The notes: generated by a model from the sequence alone, not told the origin. A stretch of DNA of 64,000 bases from Paraspadella gotoi (GCA_051294375.1 JBJCIZ010000239.1:1382581-1446580), one strand, 5' to 3'. Shown: positions 1 to 13,136, counted from the first letter of the stretch. Made by a program: numbers and translations.

Positions 1-441
1 AAAGTCAGGTTAACAACAGCTCCAGCTATTGACTAAACCACACCATGTTCACGATCACCATCATCCTATCCATCATCATCATCATCATCATCATCATGAT
101 CGTCACAATCTCTCGACTTTTGCCATCCAATACTTGTTTGTCAACGATCTCGAGGTTAACGCAAATCTATAAATCTTCTAGTTTTTTTAATATCGCCTCT
201 TTTAATGACAGTTTTGTTGTAATCAGACGTAGAGAGAGAGAGAGAGATGAGAGAGAGGAGAGAGAGCAGAGAGAGAGAGCAGAGAAAGAGAGAGACAGAT
301 CAGACAGACAGGGACATGACAGACAGACAGATAGAGAAGAGAGGAGAAAAGAATAACTGTTCAAACGACGGAATCAACCCTCCCTTTGGTTTTTTTCAGG
401 TTATTTAATGTGAAATTACTTGTTTAAATCGAGGAGGAAGA
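1..441. repeat. Purine and CAT microsatellites
   Basis: A CAT/ATC trinucleotide run (70-97) and a GA/GACAGACA tract (228-350). Nothing else was recognised. Confidence 0.7.
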
Positions 442-1846
442 CTGTTAGAAAATAGTAATGCAAACATTAATAAATGGGTTTGGCTATACGTTCGGCAGGT
501 GCCGACAGGCGCCGTTTCCTCCAAGCCGTGTCGTGATTGAATATGGGCTTTCGAAAGACAGAAGAATGGCAAGCAATAAAAGAAGAAGGAATTGGCATTT
601 CCTTAGAGAGGAGAGAGGAGAGAGGGAGAGAGGAGAGAGAGAGAGAGCACCGCAGCACGCCAGACGAGAGAGGAGAGAGAGAGATAGACGAAGAGGCAGA
701 GAGGGGCAGAGAGTAGAGTAGAGAGGAGAGAGAGGAGAGAGAGGACGAGAGATGAGAGTGACGGCGTCTGCCTTGAAATTTGGGTCGCTTATCCCTTTCA
801 ATCAGGCTAGTTTTTGTATTGCCGTGCAGGAAAGAGGGAGAAGGTAAGTCAGATTCGCCGTTCAAGCGAATGGTAAAGCCATGTTATAACAAGCAACAAC
901 ACAATGCAATTGACGAAGTCACGAATGTTGTTGTTTAGTTAGTGTTGTTGATGAGGTGTTGTCGATTGTGCCAACAGATATACAATTATTAGTTACTAAC
1001 AAGAATTTAAGCAACCAACCAATCGCCGAGTAGAACATGGTAAAGTATAAAAAAGTTTTTGTAAAGAAGTCCATCAATATGATTACGAGAGAGTAAATAA
1101 GCGATGTAAAGGGTCCACGAATAACCGTATATCGAGGGAGAACAATGCAAAAAACATGATGTTACTGAGAGACAGTGCGTATGTATAACGAGAACATAGA
1201 CTATCGTTGAGACGGCAGAACAAGCAAGAACAGCGAAATAGAAATAACATAAGAGCATAATTTACCAGGAAGAACAATTACCGGGATGCGTTCGTGCGAA
1301 CGTCAATGGCCTGAACACTGGGCGCGCTCTTCCATTTGACAAGGCAAATTTGACGCAGAATATATGACGATGAAGAACGACCTAATGACGACGGATGATG
1401 GCAAGCTGAGATGAGCGACGACTGTACGACGGCATAGTATCGACAATTCAATGACGATATGGACGTGTTGGTTGACTGAAAACAAAAGTCGAGAATGGGA
1501 GCAATGACGACGACCATACGGACGACATGGAATGGACGACGATTAGGCAGATCGATATTGAATGACTAATCCAAAGACGAGTGATGAACGACTAGAGTAG
1601 GATGGACGATGAACGACAAGAATAAATACAAGGGACAACGTTGATCCGAGAAAACAAGATCGACGAATGGATGACATGACGAGTACGCATGAGGCGTCAA
1701 AACATATAATGAAGTGGACGTGGACTCAAGTATGATCGTCAATTGATGGACGACTTTTTGTAGTCTGAGGACGATGGACAATTGACGCAATAACGATAGT
1801 TGATGAGCGGATGAGTGCCGACCGGAAAACGGCGATGAGAGACAAC
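442..1846 (+). repeat. First version of a locus repeated after the next gap
   Basis: GTTCGGCAGGTGCCGACAGG, an AACAACAACA block, GAGAACAATGCAAAAAACAT and a CTGAACACTG block recur in order at 1872-3090. Indels are frequent. Apart from a GA tract (600-760) no other feature was seen. Confidence 0.7.
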
Positions 1847-1871
1847 NNNNNNNNNNNNNNNNNNNNNNNNN

Positions 1872-3090
1872 AAAGAAAACTGTTAAAAATAGTAATCAAA
1901 ACAAAAACGGGTTTGGCTTACGTTCGGCAGGTGCCGACAGGCGCCGTTTCCTCAAAGCCGTTTCGTGATTAATCTTCAAAACAAAATGGCAGCAAAAAAA
2001 GAAGGAATGGAATTTCCTTAGAGANNNNNNNNNNNNNNNNNNNNNNNNNNNNNNNNNNNNNNNNNNNNNNNNNNNNNNNNNNNNNNNNNNNNNNNNNNNN
2101 NNNNNNNNNNNNNNNNNNNNNNNNNNNNNNNNNNNNNNNNNNNNNNNNNNNNNNNNNNNNNNNNNNNNNNNNNNNNNNNNNNNNNNNNNNNNNNNNNNNN
2201 NNNNACGCGTCTGCCTTGAAATTTCCTTATCCCCTTTTCAATCCAGTTTTTGATCCTTCAGAAAAAGGAGAGAAGAAGCAGATCGCCTTCAGCGATGGAA
2301 ACCATTTATAACAACAACAACAACAACAATGACAATCACAATGTTGTTGTTAGTTAGTTGTTGATAGTTGTCCATTGTCCAACAATAACAATAATTAGTA
2401 CAACAAGAATAACAACCAACCAACCAAAAACACTAAAATAAAAAAATTTAAAAATCACAAATAATCACGAAAAGTAATAACAATTAAAGCGTCCACGAAA
2501 ACCTAATCGAGGAGAACAATGCAAAAAACATAGTACACAACAAGTCGTAGTACAACAGCAACATAACTACGTAACGCAAACAACAAAAACACAAATAAAA
2601 TAACAAAACAATAATAACCCAAAAACAATAAACCGAGCTTCTGCAACGTCAAGGCTGAACACTGCGCCGCTCTTTCATTTGACAAGCATTTGACACCAAT
2701 AACGACGATGAAAACGACCATGACGACGATGATAACGACGATGACGACGACGACCAATACGACAACAATGACAATGACGTTGTTGACGACAACCAAAACG
2801 ACGATGACAATGACGACGACCAATACGACGACGATGATGACGACGATTACAACGATATTGAAGACAACCAAAACGACGATGACGACTAATACGATGACGA
2901 TGACGACAAATAAAACAAGGACAATGACCAAAACAATGACAATGATGACAACGATGACGATGACCAAAACAATAATGACAGTGACGATGACCAATATGAC
3001 CAATATGACGACTTTTTAGTTGAGGACGATGACAATGACCAAAACAATGACGACGATGATGACGACCAAAACGGCGATGACAACAACAAA
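1872..3090 (+). repeat. Second version of the locus at 442-1846
   Basis: It starts directly after a 25-N gap with the same sequence that began at 442, and contains a 180-N gap (2025-2204) at the place of the GA tract. Confidence 0.7.
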
Positions 3091-3390
3091 GACAACGATG
3101 ACAACGACCAAAACGGCGACGACGACAACAAAGACGATGATGACAATGACCAAAATGTCGACGACGACAACAAAGACGACGATGACAACGACCAAAACGG
3201 CAACGACGACAACAAAGACGTCGATGACAACGACCAAAACGGTGACGACGACAACAAAGACGACAATGACGACGACCAAAACGGCGATGACAACAAAGAC
3301 GACGACCAAAACGGCGACGACGACAACAATGACGACGATGACGACGACCAAAACGGCGACGACGACAACAAAGACGTCGCCGTTGGAATT
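2700..3390 (+). repeat. GAC/GAT-rich minisatellite, 42-bp period in its second half
   Basis: From about 3055 to 3380 alternating 21-mers (GACAACGACCAAAACGGCGAC and GACGACAACAAAGACGACGAT) form a 42-bp repeat. In one plus frame this reads DDNDQNGDDDNKD repeats and stays open from a stop at 2898 to about 3463, ending in a non-repetitive FFSLVLESARDKGF-like tail. It is probably low-complexity DNA. A coding acidic repeat cannot be excluded. Confidence 0.75.
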
Positions 3391-3484
3391 TTAGATTTTT
3401 TCTCACTCGTACTTGAATCTGCTCGCGACAAAGGTTTTACTATTTTTAGAAATAGAGGCGACTGACTTTACGGGAAACGAGAAG

Positions 3485-3660
3485 CCGAAAAAGACCGGAG
3501 AAAAACCGGAAAGGCCGGAGAGGAAGCGAAAGACCGGGGAGGAAGCGAAAGACCGGAGAAAAACCGGAAAGGCCGGAGAGGAAGCGAAAGACCGGGGAGG
3601 AAGCGAAAGACCGGAGAAAAATCGGAAGGGCCGGAGAGGAAGCGAAAGACCGGAGAATAT
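3485..3660 (+). repeat. 58-bp minisatellite (about 3 copies)
   Basis: The unit is made of GACCGGAGAAAAACCGGAAAG, GCCGGAGAGGAAGCGAAA and GACCGGGGAGGAAGCGAAA, repeated about three times with few changes. Confidence 0.85.
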
Positions 3661-4640
3661 CAAAACTTTTTTTAAGAAGAGAAAAGATTATTTATGAATT
3701 TTAAATTTTTTTTTGGTCTTTACTGACAATGTCTTTACTGATCATGTTTTTTAAAATTTATTTTAAAACAGCGCTATATTTTCGTTTTTGTGTTTTTGAG
3801 CGAGGCAGAAGTCTACAAATTTCATATTTTTTATACCATAAAATAAATATTATTTTTTTACATTTCTTTATAACCTGGCGACTAAATCCCCAAAAACTAC
3901 ATCATTGAACCCATAATTTGTCATAATGACAGAATGAAAAACTTAATAGATGTTTATGTCAGTGATTTTTTTTTCTTCAAATGAGCAGCTATTATTGCTT
4001 TCTTTTTCCTCGAATGAGCCGCTATTATTGCTTTCTTGCCCAACAAAAGAACGGAGCTATCTCGTTTATTCGCGAGAAAATTTTCTTTTTTTTTTTTTGC
4101 CTTTCCGAATGGAAAGAGATTTGAACGGTTCTAAACTATAACAGATCTTATTCACAGTGATTTTTTTTTATTAATAACAAAAACGATATTAAAATAATGA
4201 TTTTTTTTTAATGACTAAACGTGACTAAAAATGGTCGGGACAACCAGCATATAAAATTAAGTAATAGAAAATATTCACAGAGATTTTTTTTTTTTTTTAT
4301 TAATACCAAAAACAGTATAGACAAAGACAAAAACAGTATCAGTATCAGAGATATTTTGATCGAATTTACCGAATCGCTGATTAATAAAGTAAAATTAAAT
4401 TTCCTGACATCCCGATCTCTACGTCTCGCCTTCAACTTTCAGTGACGACAAAAACAAATAGAAATTTCTTCCTTGACGTTTTTGTCGTTTTTTTGTCTAG
4501 ACAAATCGAGGCAGAATTTGTTTTTCTATAAAGAAACTCATTCTTGAAAGTTAGAAATTAGAAAATTCCGAAAACTGCTATATGCAAATGAGAATTTTGA
4601 TTTAAGTTTTTATACGATCGGACATGGAAAGGAGAGGAAT
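3661..4640. other. AT-rich non-coding DNA
   Basis: T-runs and A-runs of up to 16 bases and short AT-rich frames only. Nothing recognised. Confidence 0.6.
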
Positions 4641-4679
4641 TGAACCAGGAAATGGATGAAGGAGAAAGGGAAAGGGAAC

Positions 4680-4719
<40 letters not shown>

Positions 4720-5430
4720 AAGAGAGAGAGAGAGAGAGGAGACGAGGGAGAGACGAGAGGAGGAACGGAAGGAGACCGGAGAGACCGGAAATCCGAATAG
4801 TTTTATAGATGTTTCTGCCTTTTCTTTTCTTTTCTATTTTTTTTTTTATTTGTTTATCCCTTTTTTTTTTTTTTTATATTTTTTCTTATTTTCTATTTCC
4901 CACCATTTTACTATCCTCTTTTCTCCTTCTCTTCTGCCCTTTCTCCATCTTTATTTCATTTCCCTCGTTCCCTCATCTTTTTTTTACTTACAGTCCTTTG
5001 CACCCTTCCTCTTTCCTCCTCCTCCTTTTTCCTTCTTCTCCTTCATTTCCTTTCCTCTTCCTCCTCATCTCCTTCATTCCCCTTTCCTTCTATCCTCCTT
5101 TTCCTCTTTCACCGCTTCATTTCCTTTTCCCTTCTTTCCTTCTCCATCATTCCCTTTCCTTCTTCCTCTCCTTATTCCCTCTTCTCCTTCTCCTTCCATT
5201 CCTTTTCCTTCTTCCCTCCCTTTTCCTTTTCTCTTTCTCCTTCTCCTTCATTTCCTTTTCCCTTCTTCCTCCTTTCCTCTTCTCCTTCATTCCCTTTCCT
5301 TTCTTCTCCTTTTTCCCCCTTTTCTCCTTCTCCTTCATTTCCTTTCCCTTCCCTTACGCTCCTTTTCCTCTTCTTTCCCTTCATTCCCTTGTCCCTTCCT
5401 TCCTCCCTTTTTCCCTCGTTCTTCCGTTCT
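4640..5430 (+). repeat. GA tract followed by long polypyrimidine minisatellite
   Basis: GA repeats (4680-4740), then about 620 bp almost free of purines, built of variants of CTCCTTCATTTCCTTTCC. A corresponding tract lies at 9788-10795. Confidence 0.8.
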
Positions 5431-8400
5431 TCCTGGCGACGCTGTCGATTCGGGCGGTACGTCCGATTCTCCGGAAGGAGCGACCAGTTAAATTGAAGGA
5501 GTATGAACCGATTACTATCCTACGGAGGAAGGAGTGAGCTGATGATAGCAAAGACATAAGCCGAAATTAAGTTGTCAGGTAAGTAAGTGAATAAATTGAA
5601 GTTCCACGAAAGGAGAACGAACGTACAAGGAATTGGAAGCTCAAGTGAAGTGCGTGAATTGTAAGTGCCACGTACGCAAGGAAAACGGAGGAAACAGGAA
5701 AGGAAATGTACTCACGAAGAGAAACATGTCAAGATGAAGTCAGACCCGAACAAAGGAGGAAGAAGGGTATATAGGGAATGATTGGAGCCTAGAGAAAGGT
5801 CTTTCCTCCTGTTATGGATCAAGAAGTGACAATGGTTAACATTGACAGGCAGAATGTGCATCGAAGGCGAAAAGGAGGAAGAAGGAGAGGCGGATGAGTA
5901 GCACATGGTAGTACAATTAGGAAATAGCGAGGAAGCATTAGGGAAGGGAATGATGGAGTAGGAGGAAGAAGGAAAGGAAATTGAACGGATGACCAACTTC
6001 AGGTAAAAGTGAGGCCATCCTAGAAGGCACATGGGAGACTGAGGAAGAAGATGATTACGACGCACCGGATTGTCCAACCTCCACAGACCTGGGCAAGGAC
6101 GAAATAGGGTAAGAACGAACAACAACAAACAAGCAACAACAACGAAGAAGAACCGCAAACGTTGAAACAAACAAAGGTAATCATTATAAACAAGAAAAAA
6201 GAAAGTAAAAGCGACGCTGTTTGGTGGAAGAGATGGATTTTCTTGGGTATCCCTGTTGTCCCGAACAAATCATGGTAATTCTATTGTTACTCACTGAACC
6301 ACAACGATCCTACACTCTCAGTATCAGCATAATCGGAAACATCACGCGATCCTGGAATAACACTTCTTGCTAGATAGATTTGTCGACCGGCGAGGTCTCC
6401 ATGGCCTGGGTATCCAACAAAAAAAATACGAAATATCCTTTCCTCTTCTCTTTTTTCTTTTTCTTCGGATTTTCCCTTTCACAATTCTCTCTTCTTCTCT
6501 CTCTTTCATCTTCTCTCGTTCGTTTTCTTTTTCTTTTTGGCTGGTAGAAAAACTTTCATTCTTCTTTTCCTGATTCCGTTCGTCATCATCTGTCCTCTCT
6601 CTCTCAGTTCTCCGTTCCCCTATTCTTCTTCCCTCTCACACATACCCCTGATTCAATTCCTCTCCTTTCCATTGTCCGAATTTCGTAACTTCGAAAATCA
6701 AATCACACTATATATTCTTCCATCACTTATTACTTAGCATTTTCCTCTCTCTCTCTCTGGAATTCTTCTTAATTTTTTTAATTTCAAGCATATTTCAGCT
6801 TCTCTTTTTCCACTGTAACAATCAAATTCTGCTTCGTACCTCGCGAGTTTTCCTTACGACTCAACCTCAAACTCACTGACAACAAACACTGCTCATAGCG
6901 CTACAGAAATTTTCTACTTGTTCTCTCCTCTCTCTGTTCCTTTCTCCTTCCTCCTTCTAAATTCCCTGCTCCTTTTGCTCCTCTTTTTTCACGTTCTCTT
7001 GCGCGCTTCTTTGTTCCCTATTCCCTCCTTCCTCCTCCCTTTCCTCCTCCTTTTATCAGCTTCCTCTTTCGCTCTTTATTCCTATTTCCCTTCTTTTAGT
7101 CCCTTATTCCTTTCTTCTTCCTTTTTTCCACTTCCTCTTCCTCGGTCCCTCCCTATTCCTATATTTCCTTCTTCCATCCGTCCTCTTCCTTCGTTCCTTT
7201 TTTCTACCTTTCTCTCGTTGGCCTCCTACTTTCTCCCTAGTTCCGCTTGCCTCTCTCCTCTTCTTCTACATCTTCCTCACTCCTCATACTTTTTTTGTTT
7301 TGGTGCTTTCGTCGGCCACTTTTCCAGACTGTCTCTTTCATTTTCCTGGTGGATTTCATATATGACCATTTTATCGTCTTCTTTGTCCTTTCCGCTCTAT
7401 ACCAACACTATAACTTTCAATTGCGCCCGTCTTTTTAACACACACCAATTTTAAAAACACATGTACCTATGCAAGACTTTCGTCTCCAGACCATCACTCA
7501 TAATAAAATATTAAGATCCTCAATAATATATTTTTTCTCTTGTTTAAAAATAAGTTTTCTGCTTTCTCTTCGCACTTTCCCTCGTCCCTCCTCGGTATTA
7601 CTCTGCATTTTTCTTCCTGCCTGTCTCTTACTTCTCTGGTCTTTGGCTTTCCCCGGTCCTGGTTACTCGAGGTTCTTTCTTTCGCTCCCTCCCGCGTCTC
7701 TCTTCGGTCTTCCTCTCTTTAATGCTCCTCTATCTCCGGTCTTTTTGCTTCTGTTCTTATCTCTGCTCTCGTTTACCCACACGTAAAGTAGTGCTCTCTT
7801 TTCTCTACACTACATGTTAATACTCCTTTGTTCGCGTGCATATGCAGATTCTATATGTACGATAGTGATACAATTCACTCTCCTCCTCATAAACACTTCC
7901 TCTCAACGCGATACGCCCCCTCTTCTTGTATGTCGTCGCCGTGCCCGTCATTTTGGTACTGTCCTCGATCAAAAATCAGTAACAGAGATTGTCTCAATGT
8001 CAGTCGAAGGGTCCCTTTTCACGATTTTGGGGTTTCGGCGACATGCGTACTGGGATTGCTTCCTTACGCGTACATGTAAATCGCTCGCGTAACAATGCCC
8101 CGCCAATATGGGAATAAATAGGATGACTATTTCTCGGCACAGGTGTGATCCAAATGGCGCTTCTGAGCAAAAGGTTATCATATTTAGTTTGTCAACATCA
8201 AAACCGAATAGTGGCCGTGTCCTGATCCCGATTATTTCTTCGCCCAGTTCTTTTTCCTCATATGAGAGCGAGGTACCAGTGAAAAGTAGACATCAGTAGG
8301 ACCTTTGATTGGTCGGGTTCGACATTTTGGTTCACCCCTGTCACTGGTTATATATCGTCCTTCGGTGGCTCGGTTCTGCGAATTGTTTGTTTCGTTGATC

Positions 8401-8444
8401 ATGGCTGTTGTCTTCGAGATGCTGTCTATTTCTGACCGGCCCGG

Positions 8445-8565
8445 GTTTTGCTTTGGGTTTTTGGTTTTGGGTGTTGGTTTGGGTTTTGGTGTTTGTGTTT
8501 GGTTCGGGTTTGGGTTTGGGTTTTTGTTGTTGGGTTTAGGTTGGTTTGGTTTTGGTGGGTTAACT
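8445..8565 (+). repeat. TTTGGG-rich tract (corrupted copy)
   Basis: Irregular TTTGGG and TTTTGGG units with insertions. Counterpart of 12106-12206. Confidence 0.7.
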
Positions 8566-9479
8566 TGGCTACATAAGTGTGACTTTTTGGTACACCTTAT
8601 CTGTCCCGAGGTTGGTTTATTTGATGATTCTTTTCATAGTTGGTTTCGGTATTACATTCGGCTGTCCCTTCATATGTCGTAACTAGCACTCTAGTCGGTC
8701 TGCAGATCAGATAGCCTCTCGATTAGTCTTCAAGTCTGTTCTTAGTAGAATTTCATGTTGGAACTAGAATATGGAGAGGTGGCGGCAGTTCGAGGTAATT
8801 CCCCTCTGTAACGTTTTTTGTAACCAGTTTTGGATTACGTTGAACTTCAAGACATTTTTACTTTTTTTTAAATTTCTACTTAATTCCTGGCAGCGGCCCC
8901 TTCATTTTTTTCCGCCTTCGTGTCCCTGGCCATTTTTTTACCAACGGTTTCATTCTATTTGGTTACTGGTGTACAATTCCGCGCCCCGGCGTCCCGAAAA
9001 TGTTCCAGCCCCGGCGCAAAGGTTTGGGGATGGCAACCGGCGTCCAATTTTATCGCAAACGGGGCCCCATCATAACATCTTCGGGAACTGGCCCCGTAAT
9101 TTGTCTTTCGCTTTTCTTTCTTCGCTTCGCAGGCGCAGATACGCGTCCGACTTGGCGCCAATTTCTTTGCCTAATCGGCCGCCCGATTTTGTTCCCGTCC
9201 GCGCGACCCCGGAGAGAGACTTGGGGGGGGAAAAACCGTTCGGCCATCCCCGAAGATTCCGCCGGCTGACATTTTTGCGTATTCGTTGGGGGAAAGTTTG
9301 CGAGCCGGACGGTTTTGGCGCCAGCAAAGCCCCGTGGGGGATGTTTTTGGGCCAAAATGTTTTTTGGATTGAAACCGAAATTGTAATTTGAATTGTTAAA
9401 CCGCGTGAATCCTTCCGCGACTACGCGTCTCTGAGAAATATTGGGCGGCCGAATAAAAAGGGGCCCTGATTAAATCGCA

Positions 9480-9762
9480 CCGCGCGGTAAATTCCCCGCG
9501 GGTCCCGGCACGAATCGGCGGCCCGTTGAATTTTGACGGGCGGGCATAAGATTTTGGGCACCTCGTGCAATCGGGCCCGCCTACAGGAAATCGGCGCCCC
9601 GTGAATTTGATGCGGCCAAAAATTTGCCACGCTTATTCAATCGGAGCGCCTACAGGAATGGCGCCCTCCTGTTAATTCGAACGCCCGGCAATAAAATTTG
9701 GCAACCTCGTCATCGGGCCCGCCTACAGGAATCTGGCCGGCCCCGTGAAAATTTTTGGACGG
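9480..9762 (+). repeat. 65-bp GGCGCC minisatellite (corrupted copy)
   Basis: GCGCCTACAGGAAT and GGCGCCCCGTGAATTTGA landmarks with extra bases. Counterpart of 12940-13136. Confidence 0.7.
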
Positions 9763-9787
9763 NNNNNNNNNNNNNNNNNNNNNNNNN
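9763..9787. other. 25-N gap; the locus restarts after it
   Basis: The sequence after the gap (GA tract, then AATCCGAATAG) matches the sequence near 4680-4830, not a continuation of 9762. Confidence 0.9.
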
Positions 9788-10179
9788 AGAGAGAGAGAGA
9801 CGGAGAGACGGAGAGACGGGAATCCGAATAGTTTATGATGTTTGCGAAGTTAAAAGGTTCATCGATCTCTTTCTATCTTTCCATTCTCCTTCTAGGTTCG
9901 CTTTATATTCTCCTTGTTCTCCTTCTTTTTAATCTCTTTTTCTCCTTCTGCTTTCTTTCTTTTCTATTTTTCTTTTTTATTTTGTTTTCCTTTTTTTTTA
10001 TATTTTTTCTTATTTTCTATTTTCCCAAAACCATTTTACTATCTCTTTCCTCTTTCTTCTGCTTTCTCCATCTTTATTTCCATTTTCCCTCGTTCCTCAC
10101 TCTTTTTTTTTATTCGTCTTGCTACCCCTTCCTCTTTCTCTCCTTTTCCTCTTCTCCTTCATTTCCTTTCCTTCTTCCT

Positions 10180-10204
10180 NNNNNNNNNNNNNNNNNNNNN
10201 NNNN
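10180..10204. other. 25-N gap with overlapping flanks
   Basis: CCTCACTCTTT...ATTCGTCTTGCTACCCC occurs both before (from about 10097) and after (from about 10214) the gap, so the two contig ends overlap. Confidence 0.85.
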
Positions 10205-10860
10205 GTTGGCCGCTTCCTCACTCTTTTTTATTCGTCTTGCTACCCCTTCCTCTTTCCTCCTTCCTTTTCCTTCTTCTCCTTCTTCCGTTTCCTTCTTCCT
10301 TCCTCACCGTTTTCATTCCCCTTATTCCTTTCTATCCTCCTTTCCTACTTCACTCTGTTCATTTCCTTTCCTTCATTCTCCTTCTCCATCATTCCCTATT
10401 CCTTTCTTCCTCTCCTATTCCTCTACTTCTCCTTCTCCTTCCATTCCCTTTTCCTTCTTCCTCCCTTTTCCTCTTTCTCTCTCCTTCTCCTTCATTTCCT
10501 TTTCCCTTCTCCTCCTTTTCCTCGTTCTCCTTCATTCCCTTTCCTTTCTTCTCCTTTTTCCCCTTTTCTCCTTCTTCCTTCATTTCCTAATTCGTGTCCT
10601 TACCTCCTTTTTCCTCTTCCTTTCCCTTCATTCCCTTGTCCCTTCTTCCTCCCTTTTTCCTCTTCTCCTTCTCCTTCATTTCCTTTCCTTTCTTCCTCCT
10701 TTTGCGAACATCTTTCTTCCTTCATTTCACTTTCCTTTCTTCCTCCAATACTTTTCCTCTTCTCCTTCATTTCCTTTCCTTCTTCCTCCTAACTGCTTCC
10801 GCCTTCCAACCTCCACAACCTCCATTAACAACAACAACAACAACAACAACAACGAAAAAA
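10205..10860 (+). repeat. Polypyrimidine minisatellite and (CAA)n
   Basis: CTCCTTCATTTCCTTTCC variants for about 580 bp, then a CAA run at 10831-10853. Confidence 0.8.
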
Positions 10861-11169
10861 CCCAAACGTTGACAAACAAGTAATCATTTAGTAAACAAGA
10901 AAAAGAATAAACGACGTTTGGTGGAAAGATGGATTTTCTTGAATCCTTTGTCCCGAACAAAATCATTGGTAATTCTATTGTTATCGACTGAACTACAACG
11001 ACTATTAGTACAATATCGAACATCACCATCTGAAATAACATACGAGACGTCGACACCATGTAAAAAAAAAAAAGAAATAATCTTTCTTTTTTTTCGATTT
11101 TAAATTTTTTCTTTTTTTTTTTGGTGAGAAAAAATATTTTCCGATTCGCGATTTTTCGATTTCCTCAAC

Positions 11170-11840
11170 AGTTTTTCCGATATCCTTTTCCTCTTCTTAT
11201 TCCTCCTCCTTTTTCACTTCCTCTTCCTTCTCCTCTTTCTCCACTTTCTCCTCCTCTTCCTCCTCCTCTTGCTCCTCCTCTTTCTTCTCTCCTCCTTCTC
11301 TTCCTGCTCCTTTTGCTCCTCTTTTTTCACTTCCTCGTTGCTCCCTTCCTATTCCTCTTCTCCTCCTTCCTCCTCCTTTTTCAACTTCCTCTTACCTGCT
11401 TTATTCCTATTTCTCTTAGTCTATTCACTTTCTTCTCCTTTTTTCACTTCCTCTTCCTTTCCTCCTATTCCTTATTTCCTCTTCCCTCCTCTTCTCTTCT
11501 TTTTCACTTCCTCTTCCCCTATTCCTACTCTTCCTCTTCTCTTCTGCTCCTATTTTTCACTTCCTCTTCCTCCTATTCCTCTTTCTCTTCCTTTTTCACT
11601 TCCTCTTCCTCTTCCCCTTCCTCCTCCTCTCGCTCCTATTCCTTTTCCTTTCCTCTTCCTCCTCTCATCTTCCTCCTCCTTCTCTACTTCTTTCTTTCCC
11701 TCCTAATCTTCCTCCTTCCTCCCCTTGTTCTTCTCAATCTCATTCCTTGTTTTACTTGTATAATTTCTTCTCCTCTTCCTCTTCCTCCTTTTTTTCCTCC
11801 TCCTCCTCCTCCTCCACTTCCCCCTCCCCTCCTCATTCCA
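11170..11840 (+). repeat. Polypyrimidine minisatellite
   Basis: About 650 bp of CACTTCCTCTTCCTCCTATTCC variants, almost purine-free. It recurs at 16972-17490. It could adopt triplex (H-DNA) structures. Confidence 0.8.
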
Positions 11841-12105
11841 AAAAAAAAAAATCAAGTTAAAATCTCACGATTTCGAATCGACTGGGATTCTTAGCACAGA
11901 ACCCTACAATCCCGGCAAAAAAAAAACATTTTCCACATTACAAATGCCTACAAATATATATATACAAACATAAACAATATGGCGTCCATGATAATTCTCG
12001 CCCATTTCTTTCCTCAAAACGAGAGGGAAAAGAAAGAGAGTCATTCCGCGTTTCCCGGTCTTTGCGATTTTTACGAGGTTTTCATATTCTTTCTGACGCC
12101 CGGTT

Positions 12106-12206
12106 TTGCTTGGGTTTGGGTTTGGGTTTGGTTTTGGTTTGGGTTTGGTTTGGGTTCGGGTTTGGGTTTGGGTTTTGTTTTGGGTTTGGGTTTGGTTTGG
12201 TTCAAA
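12106..12206 (+). repeat. TTTGGG hexamer tract
   Basis: About sixteen TTTGGG or TTTGG units in a row with few interruptions. The G3 runs every six bases can form G-quadruplexes. Related tracts lie at 8445-8565 and 17737-17826. Confidence 0.85.
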
Positions 12207-12939
12207 GTGTGACTTTTTGGTACACTTATTGTCGAGTTGGTTTATTGAACTCTTTTACATAGTTTTCGTATTACATTGTGTCTCATATGGTCGTAACTCA
12301 CCCTAGTCCGTCCAAAGTCAGAAGCTAGATAGCTTATTTATAAAATTAATAGATAAGTTTCATATTCGTTGTACCAGTTTGATTACGGAACTTCAAGACA
12401 TTTACTTTTTTAATTCTACTTAATCCTGCAGCGGCCTCATTTTTTTCCGCTCGTGTCTGCCATTTTTTTACAACGGTTTCATTCTATTTGTACCGACAAT
12501 TCCGCGCCGGCGTCAAATGTTCCAGCCCCGGCGAAAGTTCGATGGCACCGGCGTCCAATTTATCGCACGGGCCATCAACATCTCGGAACTGGCCGTAATT
12601 TTCTTCGCTTTCTTCTCGCTCGAGCGCAAACGCGTCCGATTGCGCTCAATCTTGCAACGCCGCCCGATTTGTCGTCGCGCGACCGAGAGAGAATTGGGGG
12701 GAAACCGTCGGCATCGAAGATTCCGCCGGCGAACATTTTCGTATTCGTGGGAAGTTTGCGAGCGACGTTGGCGCCGCAAGCGTGATGTTGGGCAAATGTG
12801 TGGATTGAAACCGAATTGTAATTTGAATTGTAACCGCGTGAAATCTTCGCTCTGAGAATTGGCGCCGAATAAAAAGGGGCTGATTAAATCGGCACCGCGT
12901 AAATTCCGCGTCGGCACGAATCGGCGGCCCGTGAATTTT

Positions 12940-13136
12940 GACGCCGGCATAAATTTGGCACCTCGTGCATCGGGCGCCTACAGGAATCGGCGCCCCGTGA
13001 ATTTGATGCCGGCCTAAATTTAGCACCTTATGCATCGGGCGCCTACAGGAATAGGCGCCCTGTGAATTCGACGCCGGCATAAATTTGGCACCTCGTGCAT
13101 CGGGCGCCTACAGGAATCGGCGCCCCGTGAATTTTT
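12940..13136 (+). repeat. 65-bp minisatellite with GGCGCC cores (3 units)
   Basis: Units 12940-13004, 13005-13069 and 13070-13136 each contain GCCGGC-TAAATTTGGCACC, GCATCGGGCGCCTACAGGAA and GGCGCCCCGTGAATT. Shorter GGCGCCG-GAATT units continue to 13230. Confidence 0.9.

Larger units (their letters stand above)
4680..9762 (+). repeat. First, highly corrupted version of the 9.8-22.1 kb locus
   Basis: The order of landmarks equals that at 9788-13140: GA tract, AATCCGAATAG, polypyrimidine, AAACGTTG-ACAAACAA, GATGGATTTTCTTG, the TTTGGG tract, CAACGGTTTCATTCTATTTG, and the GGCGCC minisatellite. Insertions are very frequent. It ends at a 25-N gap. Confidence 0.75.

Noticed and set aside
2503-3431. 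Minus-strand frames over the GAC repeat (poly-Val, Arg/His/Cys, Ser)
   Set aside because: All six frames stay open because the repeat lacks stops. None has non-repeat support.
4640-5537. Long open frames of 242-283 codons
   Set aside because: They translate GA and polypyrimidine repeats (poly Glu/Arg, then Ser/Phe/Leu) and have no domain. The same applies to long frames at 9835-10883, 11121-11894, 50782-51777 and 58161-58820.
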